Shown: piece after piece, positions 51,187 to 59,031 of the stretch
Layout of the letters: every line of letters begins with the position of its first letter
Numbering within the stretch: position 1 is the first letter of the stretch
Assembly (NCBI GenBank): GCA_046328225.1
Contig: JAXLWZ010000010.1
Location: 76,421 to 140,420 of the forward strand
DNA from: Amarobacillus sp046328225
GTDB lineage: Bacteria; Chloroflexota; Dehalococcoidia; Tepidiformales; Tepidiformaceae
DNA length: 64,000 bases
Direction: 5' to 3'
Made by a program: the position numbers and the translations under genes
Notes under the pieces: generated by a model
Told to the model about the DNA's origin: nothing
What the model saw: the letters and a program-made list of their open reading frames with translations, nothing else
Databases searched by the model: none

Positions 51187-51600
51187 TCAGATCGGCCGGA
51201 ATACCGGGATCGGGTACTCCCCCGAGTCCTGCTTTTCGAAATCCACGCGCACACGCTGGCCGATCTTCACCAGCTCCAGCGGGTTGCCATCGACCATCAC
51301 GTTCGTGAGCATGCGGAACCCCTCGTCGAGGTCCACGTAGGCCACCGCGTACGCCCCCAGCTCCTGGAAGCCCGGGATGCGGTTCTGCATGACCACGGAG
51401 TACGTGTACACCGTGCCCTCGCCCTTCGATACCTTCCACGCGAGGTCACGGCCCCCACACTTCTGGCAGTGCGCCGTCGGCGTGAAGTTCACCGCGTTGC
51501 ACGAAGGGCATACCTGGTAGCGCAGCTCCCCTTCCTTCGCTCCATCCCAGAAGGGCTTCGTATCTGGCTCGGGGAAGTGCGGTTGCGGACGATTTGCCAT
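51187..51600 (-). CDS. DUF35 OB-fold/zinc-ribbon acyl-CoA-associated protein
   Basis: A 137-residue protein. A zinc ribbon with CPSC and CQKC (YQVCPSCNAVNFTPTAHCQKCGG) is at about 27-49, followed by the OB-fold (GTVYTYSVVMQNRIPGFQELG). DUF35 proteins bind thiolase homologues and are needed for activity of steroid side-chain aldolase Ltp2 and of archaeal thiolase/HMG-CoA synthase complexes. It lies 18 bp after the thiolase-like gene with AAGGAGAGG upstream, so the two very probably form a complex. Confidence 0.87.
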   Translation of the reverse strand: MANRPQPHFPEPDTKPFWDGAKEGELRYQVCPSCNAVNFTPTAHCQKCGGRDLAWKVSKGEGTVYTYSVVMQNRIPGFQELGAYAVAYVDLDEGFRMLTNVMVDGNPLELVKIGQRVRVDFEKQDSGEYPIPVFRPI

Positions 51601-51618
51601 CGCTTCGTTCCTCTCCTT

Positions 51619-52800
51619 CTAGTCGGCGGCCAGGACGACCGTCCCGCCCGTGTGCGTCCCGCCCAGCAGGCCGCCGTTGCCATGCGCGACCGCGAGCTTC
51701 GCGCCGTTGACCTGCGAGGTGGATTCGCCGCGCAGCTGGCGCGTCGCCTCCAGCAGCAGGAAGAGCCCCCGCATGCCCGGGTGGTTCGACGAAAGCCCGC
51801 CGCCGTCCGTGTTGATCGTCAGCCCCGGCTGGTCGAAGGCGAGGTGGCCGTCGCCGATGAACTGCCCGACTTCGCCCTTCTTGCAGAAGCCGAGGTCCTC
51901 CAGGCAGGTCGCCACGGTGATCGTGAACGAGTCATAAATCATCGCGATGTCGATCTCGCTCGGCGATACGCCCGCCTGCGCGAACGCCGCCGGGCCGCTC
52001 TGCGCGCCGGCGCTGGTGGTGATGTCGCCGCCGTTCTCGCGGTACTTCGTCGCCTCCCCGGACCCGATGATCCAGACCGGCTTCTTCTTCAGGTCCCGCG
52101 CGATTTCCGGCGCCACGAACACGGCCGCGCCGCCGCCATCCGAGACCATGCAGCATTCCAGCAGCCGCAGCGGGCTCGCGACCATCCGCGATTCCAGTAC
52201 GTTCTCGACCGTGATCTCGTTCACGCCCACGAACTGCAGGTCCTGCATCGCCTTCACGGCCTCGGGATTGCGCATCGCGTGCTTGCGCGTCGCCACCGAG
52301 ATCTGCGCGAGCTGCTCGTTCGTCGTCCCGTACTGGAACATGTGCCGCTGCTTCACCATCGCGTAGTTGCTGATGAGCGTGGAGCCGTACGGGCCTTCCA
52401 TGTTCGCCTGCCACGAGCCGCCGCCGCCGCGCCCGCCCGTGCCGATGGCGATGCGGCTCGAGGCCGCCGTCGACCCGTACGTGGTCACCGCGACCTTCAC
52501 CCGCCCCGCCGCGATATCCCGCAGCGCGTGCGCCGCATGGAATTCGTACGAGGAGCCGCCCACCTGGGTCGTATCGATGACGCGCGGCTTGAGGCCGAGG
52601 TACGCGGCCAGCCCGAGGCCGCCGCCGCCTTCGCCATCACCCGCGTCGTAGAGCCCGTCCACGTCCGACCACTTCAGCCCCGCATCGTCCAGCGCGGCTT
52701 TGAGCGAAGCCGCCTTGATCTGCATCGCCGAAACGCCAGGGGCGACTCGCAACGGGTACTCGTGGATGCCACCAATGGCAGCCTGCCGGGTCTGAGCCAT
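51619..52800 (-). CDS. Thiolase-superfamily protein lacking the nucleophilic Cys (SCP2/Ltp2-like)
   Basis: A 393-residue thiolase-fold protein. Where a thiolase has its Cys nucleophile this protein reads VGGSSYEFHAAHALRDI (Ser83-Ser84). The C-terminal motifs are GLTINTDGGGLSSNHPGMRG and AVAHGNGGLLGG, keeping His residues but not the second active Cys. Such proteins include sterol carrier protein-type thiolase homologues and Ltp2-type aldolases. A retro-aldol or other C-C cleavage of a CoA ester is more likely than thiolysis (inference). A strong AGGAGGG ribosome site precedes the ATG. Partner DUF35 follows. Confidence 0.83.
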   Translation of the reverse strand: MAQTRQAAIGGIHEYPLRVAPGVSAMQIKAASLKAALDDAGLKWSDVDGLYDAGDGEGGGGLGLAAYLGLKPRVIDTTQVGGSSYEFHAAHALRDIAAGRVKVAVTTYGSTAASSRIAIGTGGRGGGGSWQANMEGPYGSTLISNYAMVKQRHMFQYGTTNEQLAQISVATRKHAMRNPEAVKAMQDLQFVGVNEITVENVLESRMVASPLRLLECCMVSDGGGAAVFVAPEIARDLKKKPVWIIGSGEATKYRENGGDITTSAGAQSGPAAFAQAGVSPSEIDIAMIYDSFTITVATCLEDLGFCKKGEVGQFIGDGHLAFDQPGLTINTDGGGLSSNHPGMRGLFLLLEATRQLRGESTSQVNGAKLAVAHGNGGLLGGTHTGGTVVLAAD

Positions 52801-52914
52801 GAATGAACCCTCCTAGTCGGCCGCGCCCAATCCTGGTGCGCGAAGGTGGTGTGAACGCGCGCCCCCGCCACGGTCCGGCCGGCCGCCCGGGGCTTGTCCA
52901 CGCAACCGCGCGAG

Positions 52915-52920
52915 TATAGC
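52915..52920 (+). promoter_or_regulatory. -10 box TATAGC of a leaderless promoter
   Basis: TATAGC is followed by 8 nt and then the GTG at 52929 of the metallophosphoesterase gene; no ribosome site is present. Confidence 0.45.
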
Positions 52921-52928
52921 GTGCGCTC

Positions 52929-53534
52929 GTGCGAATCGGGCTCATCACCGACACCCACCTTCCCTCCCTCGTTCGCTCCCTCGATGAACTCGGCCCCCAG
53001 GTCGCCGATTGCCTCCGCGGGGTCGATCTCATCCTCCACGGCGGCGATGTCACCGCCCCGTCCGTCCTCGACTGGTGCTCCCAGTTCGCCGACGTCCTCG
53101 TGTCCGAAGGCAACAACGACCTCTTCGACCATCCGAGCATGGCCCGCAAGCAGCTCCTCGATATCGAAGGCTGGCGCATCGGCATGGCCCACGAGCTGCG
53201 TCCCGAATCCCGCCCCATCGCCGAGCTCCTCCGATCCTCGCTCGATGGCGAAGCCGTCGACATCCTCATCGGCGGCGATACGCACGTCGAACGGCTCGAA
53301 TTCCGCGAGGACACCCTCCTCATCAACTCCGGCAGCCCCATCCTCCCGCATCACCTTTCGACCCGGCTGGGCTGCATGGGCGTGCTCGATATCACCCGCG
53401 CCCGCGTGCGCGCCGAGATCGTCGTCCTCGGCGTGAGCCCCGGCCTGCGAAACCCCTGCACGCCGCTCACGCTCGAACTCCCCGCCCACGCCCTCACGCG
53501 CAACGGCGGCGGCATCGCCGAGGCCGCGCGCTAA
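52929..53534 (+). CDS. YfcE/MJ0936-type metallophosphoesterase
   Basis: A 201-residue calcineurin-like phosphodiesterase. The dinuclear metal motifs are LITDTHL, ILHGGDVTAP, VSEGNNDLF and LIGGDTHVERL. The usual GH in the middle appears as GMAHEL, which keeps the His. It hydrolyses phosphodiesters such as cyclic nucleotides, but the natural substrate is unknown. The start is the GTG at 52929 just after a -10 box. It is divergent from the thiolase-like operon. Confidence 0.88.
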   Translation: MRIGLITDTHLPSLVRSLDELGPQVADCLRGVDLILHGGDVTAPSVLDWCSQFADVLVSEGNNDLFDHPSMARKQLLDIEGWRIGMAHELRPESRPIAELLRSSLDGEAVDILIGGDTHVERLEFREDTLLINSGSPILPHHLSTRLGCMGVLDITRARVRAEIVVLGVSPGLRNPCTPLTLELPAHALTRNGGGIAEAAR

Positions 53535-53638
53535 AGCACGGCCCTTCCGCTCTGGACGCCGCCCGCCCCATCGTGCATACATATGCCGCCGGGCCTCTGC
53601 CTGCCCGAGCCCATGCCCGCGGCCGAGGGGGATTCACC

Positions 53639-54916
53639 ATGGCATCCGGACCACTCACCGGAATCAGGGTTCTCGAATTCACGCAGATCATCGCCGGCCC
53701 GTTCGGCTGCCAGAACCTGGCCGATATGGGCGCCGACGTCATCAAGGTCGAACCGCCCGAGGGCGAGCCCTGGCGCCAGTTCAGCCAGTTCATCCCCGGC
53801 GAATCCAAGTGGTTCCAGACCCTCAATCGCGGCAAGCGTTCGCTCGTCCTCGCCCTCCAGAATCCAGAGGCGCAGCAGGTCGTCTACCGCCTCATGCCGC
53901 ACGTCGATGTCGTCGTCATCAACTACCGCCCGGACGTCGCCGGCCGCCTCGGCATCGACTACGAGACCCTCAAGGCGCTCCGCCCTGACCTCATCTACGT
54001 CGATAACACCGCCTTCGGCCGCAAGGGCCCGTGGGCCGCACGCCCCGGCTACGACATCGTCGCCCAGGCCGTCTCCGGCCTCATGATCGGCGAAGGCAAG
54101 TACAACCGCGAAACCGGCGCCCCCGAGGCCATCTCCTCCACCGCCCTCGCCGACTACGGCACCGGCCTCGTCATCGCCTGGTCCGTGTGCGCGGCGCTCT
54201 TCCATCGCCAGCGCACGGGCGAAGGCCAGCTCATCGAGACCAGCCTCCTCCAGACCGCGCTCGGCTTCCAGAACAACCTCGTGTTCGATCTCCCCGTCGC
54301 GGACGCGATGGTGCACGCCCGCATGGACCGCGTGCACGGTCTCCAGGCCGCCGGCGCCACCTACCCCGAGCTGCTTGCCGCCTACAGCCCCGCCGCGCAG
54401 CTTCGCTCGGCCAATATCTACTACCGCCCCTACCAGACGCGCGACGGCGCCGTTGTCATCGGCGCGCTCTCCCCGTCCCTCTGGACGAAGGTGCGCGCCG
54501 CCCTCGATACCGACTTCCTCGGCATCGCCGATCCCGCCTTCAACCCGCTCGATCCCACATGGCTCGCCAATGCGCGTGCCCGCGTCGCCGAAGTCGAGGC
54601 CAAAGTTCGCGAACAGACCACCGAGCACTGGCTCGCGCGCTTCGAGGCGAACGGCGTTCCCTGCGGCCCGCTCAACTTCCCCGAGGACATGCTCGACAAC
54701 GACCAGGCCCAGGCCAACGGCATGATCGTCGAACTCGAGCACGACATCACCGGCCCGCAGCGCCAGGTGGCGCCGCTCGTGCGCATGTCCGGCACGCCGC
54801 TCGAAGCCCAGGGTTCGTCGCCGCCGCTCGGTCGCGATACCGACGACCTCGCCACCCTCGCGGGCTATTCCGCCGACGAGATCGCCAGCCTCCGCGCCCG
54901 CGGCATCATCGCCTGA
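53639..54916 (+). CDS. Class III CoA-transferase (CaiB/BaiF family)
   Basis: A 425-residue CoA-transferase moving CoA between carboxylic acids. It opens with ASGPLTGIRVLEFTQIIAGPF and ADMGADVIKVEPPEGEPWR. The catalytic Asp is in SSTALADYGTGL (about residue 176), followed by RTGEGQLIETSLLQ. The gene starts at an ATG 104 bp after the metallophosphoesterase stop. A neighbouring acyl-CoA dehydrogenase-like gene and hydratases suggest activation of an organic acid, identity unknown. Confidence 0.9.
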   Translation: MASGPLTGIRVLEFTQIIAGPFGCQNLADMGADVIKVEPPEGEPWRQFSQFIPGESKWFQTLNRGKRSLVLALQNPEAQQVVYRLMPHVDVVVINYRPDVAGRLGIDYETLKALRPDLIYVDNTAFGRKGPWAARPGYDIVAQAVSGLMIGEGKYNRETGAPEAISSTALADYGTGLVIAWSVCAALFHRQRTGEGQLIETSLLQTALGFQNNLVFDLPVADAMVHARMDRVHGLQAAGATYPELLAAYSPAAQLRSANIYYRPYQTRDGAVVIGALSPSLWTKVRAALDTDFLGIADPAFNPLDPTWLANARARVAEVEAKVREQTTEHWLARFEANGVPCGPLNFPEDMLDNDQAQANGMIVELEHDITGPQRQVAPLVRMSGTPLEAQGSSPPLGRDTDDLATLAGYSADEIASLRARGIIA

Positions 54917-54921
54917 TTCCC

Positions 54922-54951
54922 CCGGTGGGGCGGCCCACGCCGCCCCACCGG
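54922..54951. terminator. Hairpin between convergent CoA-transferase and flavoprotein genes
   Basis: A perfect 13-bp stem CCGGTGGGGCGGC/GCCGCCCCACCGG with a CCAC loop begins 5 bp after the CoA-transferase stop. No T-run follows on either side. Confidence 0.6.
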
Positions 54952-54993
54952 TCACTCCTCATTCCTCATCCCTCATCCCTCACCTCTCACCTC
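54952..54993. repeat. Six heptanucleotide tandem units
   Basis: Consecutive 7-mers TCACTCC, TCATTCC, TCATCCC, TCATCCC, TCACCTC, TCACCTC run into the end of the flavoprotein gene, whose stop codon lies inside the array. Repeats of this kind arise by slippage and are otherwise absent from the window. Confidence 0.7.
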
Positions 54994-56147
54994 ACCCCGA
55001 GCGCGGCCTTCCCCGCGTTCAGCAACACCATGTCCGATTGCGGCGTGTGGATTCGCCCGCAGAGCACATCGCGGTAATGCCGTTCCAGCGGGTTGTTCCG
55101 CGATAGCCCCGGGTTCCCGACCAGCTCCAGCGCGATTTCCACCGCCCGGATCGCGTTCTGCGTCGCCGCGTGCTTCACCACCCCGCCCTGCAGGTTGCCC
55201 TCGCCCGCGTCGGCCGCCCGCGCGAGCCCGTGGATGAGCTGCGCGTTCGTGTATAGCAGCACCTGGATCTCCCCCACCGCCGCCTGGTGCCGCGGCAGCG
55301 TCGCCAGCGACGCCCCGAGGTTGGAGGGCACCCGGTCGTGGAGGTACTTCACGAGCCAGTCGCGCGCCGCCGTGGCCACCCCGTGGTACATCGCCGCGAT
55401 GATCACCGTGTTCCACGCGCTCGATTGCTGGTCCTGCTGCTGTTGCCACTCCTGCGGCGTCTTCAGGTCGAGCCCGTACTCCGCCGGCACCTCCGCGCCT
55501 TCGAGGATGAGGTCGTCGCTCCCGCTCGCGCGCAGGCCCATGTGATTCCACGTCTTCTCGATGCGCAGCCCCGCCGTATCCGATGACACGAGGAAGTGGC
55601 CCGTGCGCGGCGTCTCCTCGTCCGTCCGCGCGAAGACGAGGAAGTACCGCAGGATCGGGCTCCCCGTCGCGTAGATCTTGTGACCGGTAAGCCGCCAGCC
55701 CTTCGCCGTCCGCGTGGCCACCGTCGCGGGCATGCCGCCCCGCGCCGGGGTGCCCAGTTCCGGCTCCACGCGCAGCGCGTTCATCAGCGCGACGCCCGCC
55801 ACCGATTCCCGCGCGACCGCTTCGTACACCCCCGCCGGCCACTGCCGCCGCATGCCTTCCAGCGCGTGGTAGACGTACTGCATCGAAAGCACCAGCGCCG
55901 TCGACGGGTCGCCCGCACCGACCGCTTCGAGCACGTGCGCCGCCGTTTCCAGCCCGGCGCCTTCGCCCCCGAACTCGGGCGGGACGGTCAGGTTGAGCAG
56001 CCCCGCGCCACGGAGGGCGTCGAAGTTCTCGAAAGGAAACGACGCGTCGCGATCGTGGCCGGCGGCCCGGCTCGCGAACTCCGCGGTCAGCCTGCGGGCA
56101 GCGTCGACCAGGTCGCGGGCAGTGCGCCTGGGGGTGGGAGCGGTCAT
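54987..56147 (-). CDS. Acyl-CoA dehydrogenase-fold flavoprotein (SfnB/DszC-like group)
   Basis: A 386-residue flavoprotein with the acyl-CoA dehydrogenase fold. ALRGAGLLNLTVPPEFGGEG and WRLTGHKIYATG are in the N-terminal half. The C-terminal NPLERHYRDVLCGRIHTPQSD is characteristic of the group containing SfnB and DszC-type flavin monooxygenases rather than true dehydrogenases. The catalytic Glu of short- and medium-chain dehydrogenases is not evident. It could therefore be a monooxygenase or a specialised dehydrogenase. A stretch of Gln (WQQQQDQQ) sits near residue 235. Confidence 0.82.
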   Translation of the reverse strand: MTAPTPRRTARDLVDAARRLTAEFASRAAGHDRDASFPFENFDALRGAGLLNLTVPPEFGGEGAGLETAAHVLEAVGAGDPSTALVLSMQYVYHALEGMRRQWPAGVYEAVARESVAGVALMNALRVEPELGTPARGGMPATVATRTAKGWRLTGHKIYATGSPILRYFLVFARTDEETPRTGHFLVSSDTAGLRIEKTWNHMGLRASGSDDLILEGAEVPAEYGLDLKTPQEWQQQQDQQSSAWNTVIIAAMYHGVATAARDWLVKYLHDRVPSNLGASLATLPRHQAAVGEIQVLLYTNAQLIHGLARAADAGEGNLQGGVVKHAATQNAIRAVEIALELVGNPGLSRNNPLERHYRDVLCGRIHTPQSDMVLLNAGKAALGVR

Positions 56148-56590
56148 CGGTACCTCCGGTCCGCGAAGGCGCGGATGCGAGGGTTCATCCTAGCCGCGGG
56201 GCAATTGTCACGCCCCCCATGGTGCCGCTCCCAGGCCGGCCAAACAGGGATTTCGTCCGAGAGAGCGCCAAAACCCGGCACGCCCGTTGGTGCGCCGTTG
56301 ATGCCGTTTCGATGGACCGCCTTGCACGCTCGCGCCATGGTTCGCTATGCACGACAACCCGGCACTATCGCGGATCGCGGCCACCGGGAATTAGGGGTAT
56401 TCCCTATTGCTGTAGCAATCTGCGTTTTAGGAACGAACGGGGTGGTCTTAACCTCATGCTGGTTGTTGCCCGGCGAACAAGTTACGGCGACTTCCGGTAG
56501 CGAAACCCGGGCCCGTTTGGCCCCTCCGGTGCACCGAATGGCCCGTCATCATTCCGCAAGTAAGGTTTTCCTGAGGAGGGAATCTCATCC
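56148..56590. other. 443-bp intergenic region with two inverted repeats
   Basis: Region between divergent genes, with no convincing coding frame. Bases 56390-56480 are visibly less GC-rich than surroundings. It carries the inverted repeats listed separately and ends with the strong ribosome site GAGGAGGG of the downstream membrane protein gene. A clear -35/-10 pair was not found. Confidence 0.5.
56392..56419. promoter_or_regulatory. Two adjoining inverted repeats, possible operator
   Basis: TAGGG-GTATT-CCCTA (56392-56406) is joined to ATTGC-TGTA-GCAAT (56406-56419), sharing one A. Both are perfect 5-bp inverted repeats in a relatively AT-rich patch about 170 bp before the membrane protein gene. 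The regulator is unknown. Confidence 0.45.
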
Positions 56591-57265
56591 ATGTCCAGGC
56601 GCTCTTTGGACATCCTATTTGCCGGTGGTGCTGCGGTCATCGCAGTGCTCATGGTAGTCCTCGGATTTGTGCTGGCCGACCAGGCCTCATTCGCCGATGA
56701 CTACGTCAAGGAACAGCTCGGCGAACAAAAAATCAAGTTCGCTACCGCTGAAGAACTGAAGAAGGACGAAGAGAACCCCGCCAACGCGGAGTTCAAGAAG
56801 ATCACCGAGTGGAAAGAAGGCTCCAAGTGCCTTGAGGAGTACGCCGGTAAGGACATGGTCACCGGCAAGATGGCGGAGTGCTACGGCAACTACTACATCG
56901 GTATGCACATGGCCCGCACCGCCGCCCTCACCAAGGTCGATGGCCAGAGCATGGGCTGGGAAGGCCAGACCTACGCCACCCTCGGCAACGTCCGCACCGA
57001 CCTCTCCGCGAAGATCGCCGCCGCCAAGGCCGCGAATAACAACGACGAAGCCACCAAGCTCCAGAAGCAGCTCGATTCCGCAACGGCGCTCCGCAGCACC
57101 ATGCAGACGGGCGAGACCCTGCGCGGCCTCCTGCTCACCAGCTACGGCTTCAGCATCTTCGGCGAAAAGGCCGCCCTCGCCTCCACGGTGTGCTACATCG
57201 GCGCGGTCGTCCTGCTCATCATCGCCGCCGGCGGCTTCGTCCACGCCTTCCTCACGAAGAAGTAG
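56591..57265 (+). CDS. Membrane protein of unknown function, likely well expressed
   Basis: A 224-residue protein not recognised. Hydrophobic helices at about 7-29 (ILFAGGAAVIAVLMVVLGFV) and 199-219 (TVCYIGAVVLLIIAAGGFV) bracket a 165-residue, Lys/Glu-rich soluble loop that is probably outside. The loop holds two Cys (near 78 and 95: KCLEEY and AECYGNYY) that could form a disulfide. The ribosome site GAGGAGGG is the strongest in the window and the gene is monocistronic, closed by a strong terminator. Lysine content is unusually high for this genome. Confidence 0.7.
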   Translation: MSRRSLDILFAGGAAVIAVLMVVLGFVLADQASFADDYVKEQLGEQKIKFATAEELKKDEENPANAEFKKITEWKEGSKCLEEYAGKDMVTGKMAECYGNYYIGMHMARTAALTKVDGQSMGWEGQTYATLGNVRTDLSAKIAAAKAANNNDEATKLQKQLDSATALRSTMQTGETLRGLLLTSYGFSIFGEKAALASTVCYIGAVVLLIIAAGGFVHAFLTKK

Positions 57266-57294
57266 CCGCCAACCATCGCGAACCAGGACACCCG

Positions 57295-57326
57295 AAAGGG
57301 CCGGCACACGCCGGCCCTTTCCTTTT
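57295..57326 (+). terminator. Strong Rho-independent terminator after the membrane protein gene
   Basis: A perfect 11-bp stem AAAGGGCCGGC/GCCGGCCCTTT with loop ACAC is followed by CCTTTT. It starts 30 bp after the stop codon. Confidence 0.88.
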
Positions 57327-57685
57327 GTCCCCGCCGGTACGCTCACTGCCAGCGAAATCTCGCAGTGGGGCCACGTGGTCCCGTGATTGGCAACAAAAGG
57401 CTGCGAGAAATGGCCCAACCGGCCGCTCTCCCGGCGACCCCGTTGCCCGATGCTCGATCCCGGAGGCGTGACCCCACGCCCCCAAACTCCGAGCAAGCGT
57501 CGCGGGCGAGTTCAAAACTCGGGCGAACCGGATCCCCCTCCGGTCCGCGCACGCAGGCTTCGGTTCCCGGTGGCCGTGCCGTCGCGGCCGCGAAGCGGTA
57601 GTGGTGGGGTGGTGACGCCGCGACGCGCACGGCGCCGGGGACCGGGCACGACGGGGTGGCCGCGAGGTCACCCCGTCCGCGCGAC
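57327..57685. other. 359-bp region without a recognised gene
   Basis: Lies between a terminator and the end of the Re-citrate-synthase-like gene. Open frames here show no protein-like composition. A small hairpin CGAGTT/AACTCG with a CAA loop (57507-57521) was seen, but no tRNA, riboswitch or promoter could be supported. Confidence 0.4.
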
Positions 57686-58996
57686 TCAGGCCACGCCCGC
57701 CGGAGCGAAGGCCTCATCAATCATCCCGTGCACCTCTTCATCGGCGATGGCGATGACTCGCCCGTCGTCGTATTCGCGCATCACCAGGTCGAGCACCCGC
57801 AGGATGCGCGGGTCGCGCTTGTCCAGCCCTGCCGCCTGCGCCGGCCGGTGCTTCTGCATCCACATCAGCAGCCCCGCGGCGCCGCTCTTGTCCGTGATCG
57901 CTACCCCCGGTGGCCGGTTCAGCAGCCGCGTCGTGTCGAAGGGGTTGTAGATCTCCTCGTCCTTGATCATCCCGTCGGCGTGGATGCCGGCCCGCGTTAC
58001 GTTGAAGTTGTCGCCCACGAACGGCAGCCGCTGGTCCACGGTCTCGCCGATGGCGCGGTAGTAATCGGCGATCTCCGTGATCGCCGCCAGGTCCATCCCG
58101 TGCGTCTCCCCGGTGAGCCCCACGAGCCAGAACACCAGCGCCTCGATCGGCGTGTTCCCGCTCCGTTCGCCGATGCCCAGCAGCGTGCCGTTGTTCGCGC
58201 TCGTGCCATACAGCCAGGCCGCCACCGCGTTCGGCACGATCGCCGCCAGGTCGTTCTGGCCGTGGTATTCCAGCGCCTCCGATGGCACCCCCGCCGCGCG
58301 CAACGCCTGCGACAGCCGTGGAATGCCCCGCGGGAGCGCCGCGTGCGGGTCGGCGATGCCCACGCCCATCGTGTCCGGGTAGCGCAGCTTCACCTGGATG
58401 CCGGCCTGCCGCCCGCGTTCCATCAGTTCGCGAACGAACGGCACCACCACCCCGGGGATGTCCGCCCGCGTGCTGTCCTCGATGTGCACCCGGGGCACGA
58501 CGCCGTCCGCCAGTGCCGCATCGACCACCTCCAGGTACCCCGCGATCACCTTCTCCCGCGTCGAACCGAGCTTCTTGAAGATGTGGTAGTCCGAGATCGA
58601 GCAGAGGATGCCCGTCTCGCGCAGCCCCGCCGCCCGGACGAGCGCGTAGTCCGCCATCGTCGCCCGGATCCAGCCGGTCACTTCCGGGAATGGCAGCGCG
58701 AGCTCCTGGCAGCGCTCCACCGCCTCGCGGTCCTTGCGCGTGTAGAGGAAGAACTCGGACTGCCGGATCATCCCGTTCGGCCCGCCCAGCCGCGCGAGCA
58801 GCTCGAACAGCCGCACGATTTCGCCCACCGCGTACGGCGCGCGGCTCTGCTGGCCGTCCCGGAAGGTCGTGTCCGTGATCCAGATCCGCTCCGGGCGCGC
58901 GAGCGGCACCGGCTCGTCCTCGAGGTGGACCAGCGGCGGCAAAGAGTAGGGAAACGTATCGCGAAAGAAGTTCGGGACGTCGGATTTGTAATCCAT
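57686..58996 (-). CDS. DRE-TIM metallolyase, probable Re-type citrate synthase (homocitrate/isopropylmalate synthase family)
   Basis: A 436-residue acyltransferase condensing acetyl-CoA with a 2-oxo acid. The DRE-TIM signature is IWITDTTFRDGQQSRAPYAV, the metal-binding motif is EYHGQNDLAAIV, and SANNGTLLGIGERSGNTPIEAL follows. The segments LGGPNGMIRQSEFFLYTRKDR and FVGDNFNVTRAGIHADGM recall Re-citrate synthases described from Clostridium kluyveri and Dehalococcoides more than LeuA or NifV. No leuBCD or nif genes adjoin. GGAGG lies before the ATG, and a GntR-like operator covers the promoter. Confidence 0.72.
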   Translation of the reverse strand: MDYKSDVPNFFRDTFPYSLPPLVHLEDEPVPLARPERIWITDTTFRDGQQSRAPYAVGEIVRLFELLARLGGPNGMIRQSEFFLYTRKDREAVERCQELALPFPEVTGWIRATMADYALVRAAGLRETGILCSISDYHIFKKLGSTREKVIAGYLEVVDAALADGVVPRVHIEDSTRADIPGVVVPFVRELMERGRQAGIQVKLRYPDTMGVGIADPHAALPRGIPRLSQALRAAGVPSEALEYHGQNDLAAIVPNAVAAWLYGTSANNGTLLGIGERSGNTPIEALVFWLVGLTGETHGMDLAAITEIADYYRAIGETVDQRLPFVGDNFNVTRAGIHADGMIKDEEIYNPFDTTRLLNRPPGVAITDKSGAAGLLMWMQKHRPAQAAGLDKRDPRILRVLDLVMREYDDGRVIAIADEEVHGMIDEAFAPAGVA

Positions 58997-59007
58997 CGCA
59001 GCCTCCT

Positions 59008-59031
59008 GTGTACAAAGTAGATTGTATACAA
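59008..59031 (-). promoter_or_regulatory. GntR-type operator and promoter of the Re-citrate-synthase-like gene
   Basis: The perfect palindrome TTGTATACAA (59022-59031) is followed toward the gene by the related half-palindrome TTTGTACACA (59008-59017, minus strand). The first site contains TACAAT-like -10 bases, so a bound repressor would block polymerase. TNGTATACNA sites are known for GntR/FCD-family regulators. No regulator gene is adjacent. Confidence 0.6.

Noticed and set aside
57460..57560. Possible tRNA or tmRNA piece around CGAGTTCAAAACTCG
   Set aside because: A T-arm-like hairpin is present, but no acceptor, D or anticodon arms of proper length could be drawn.
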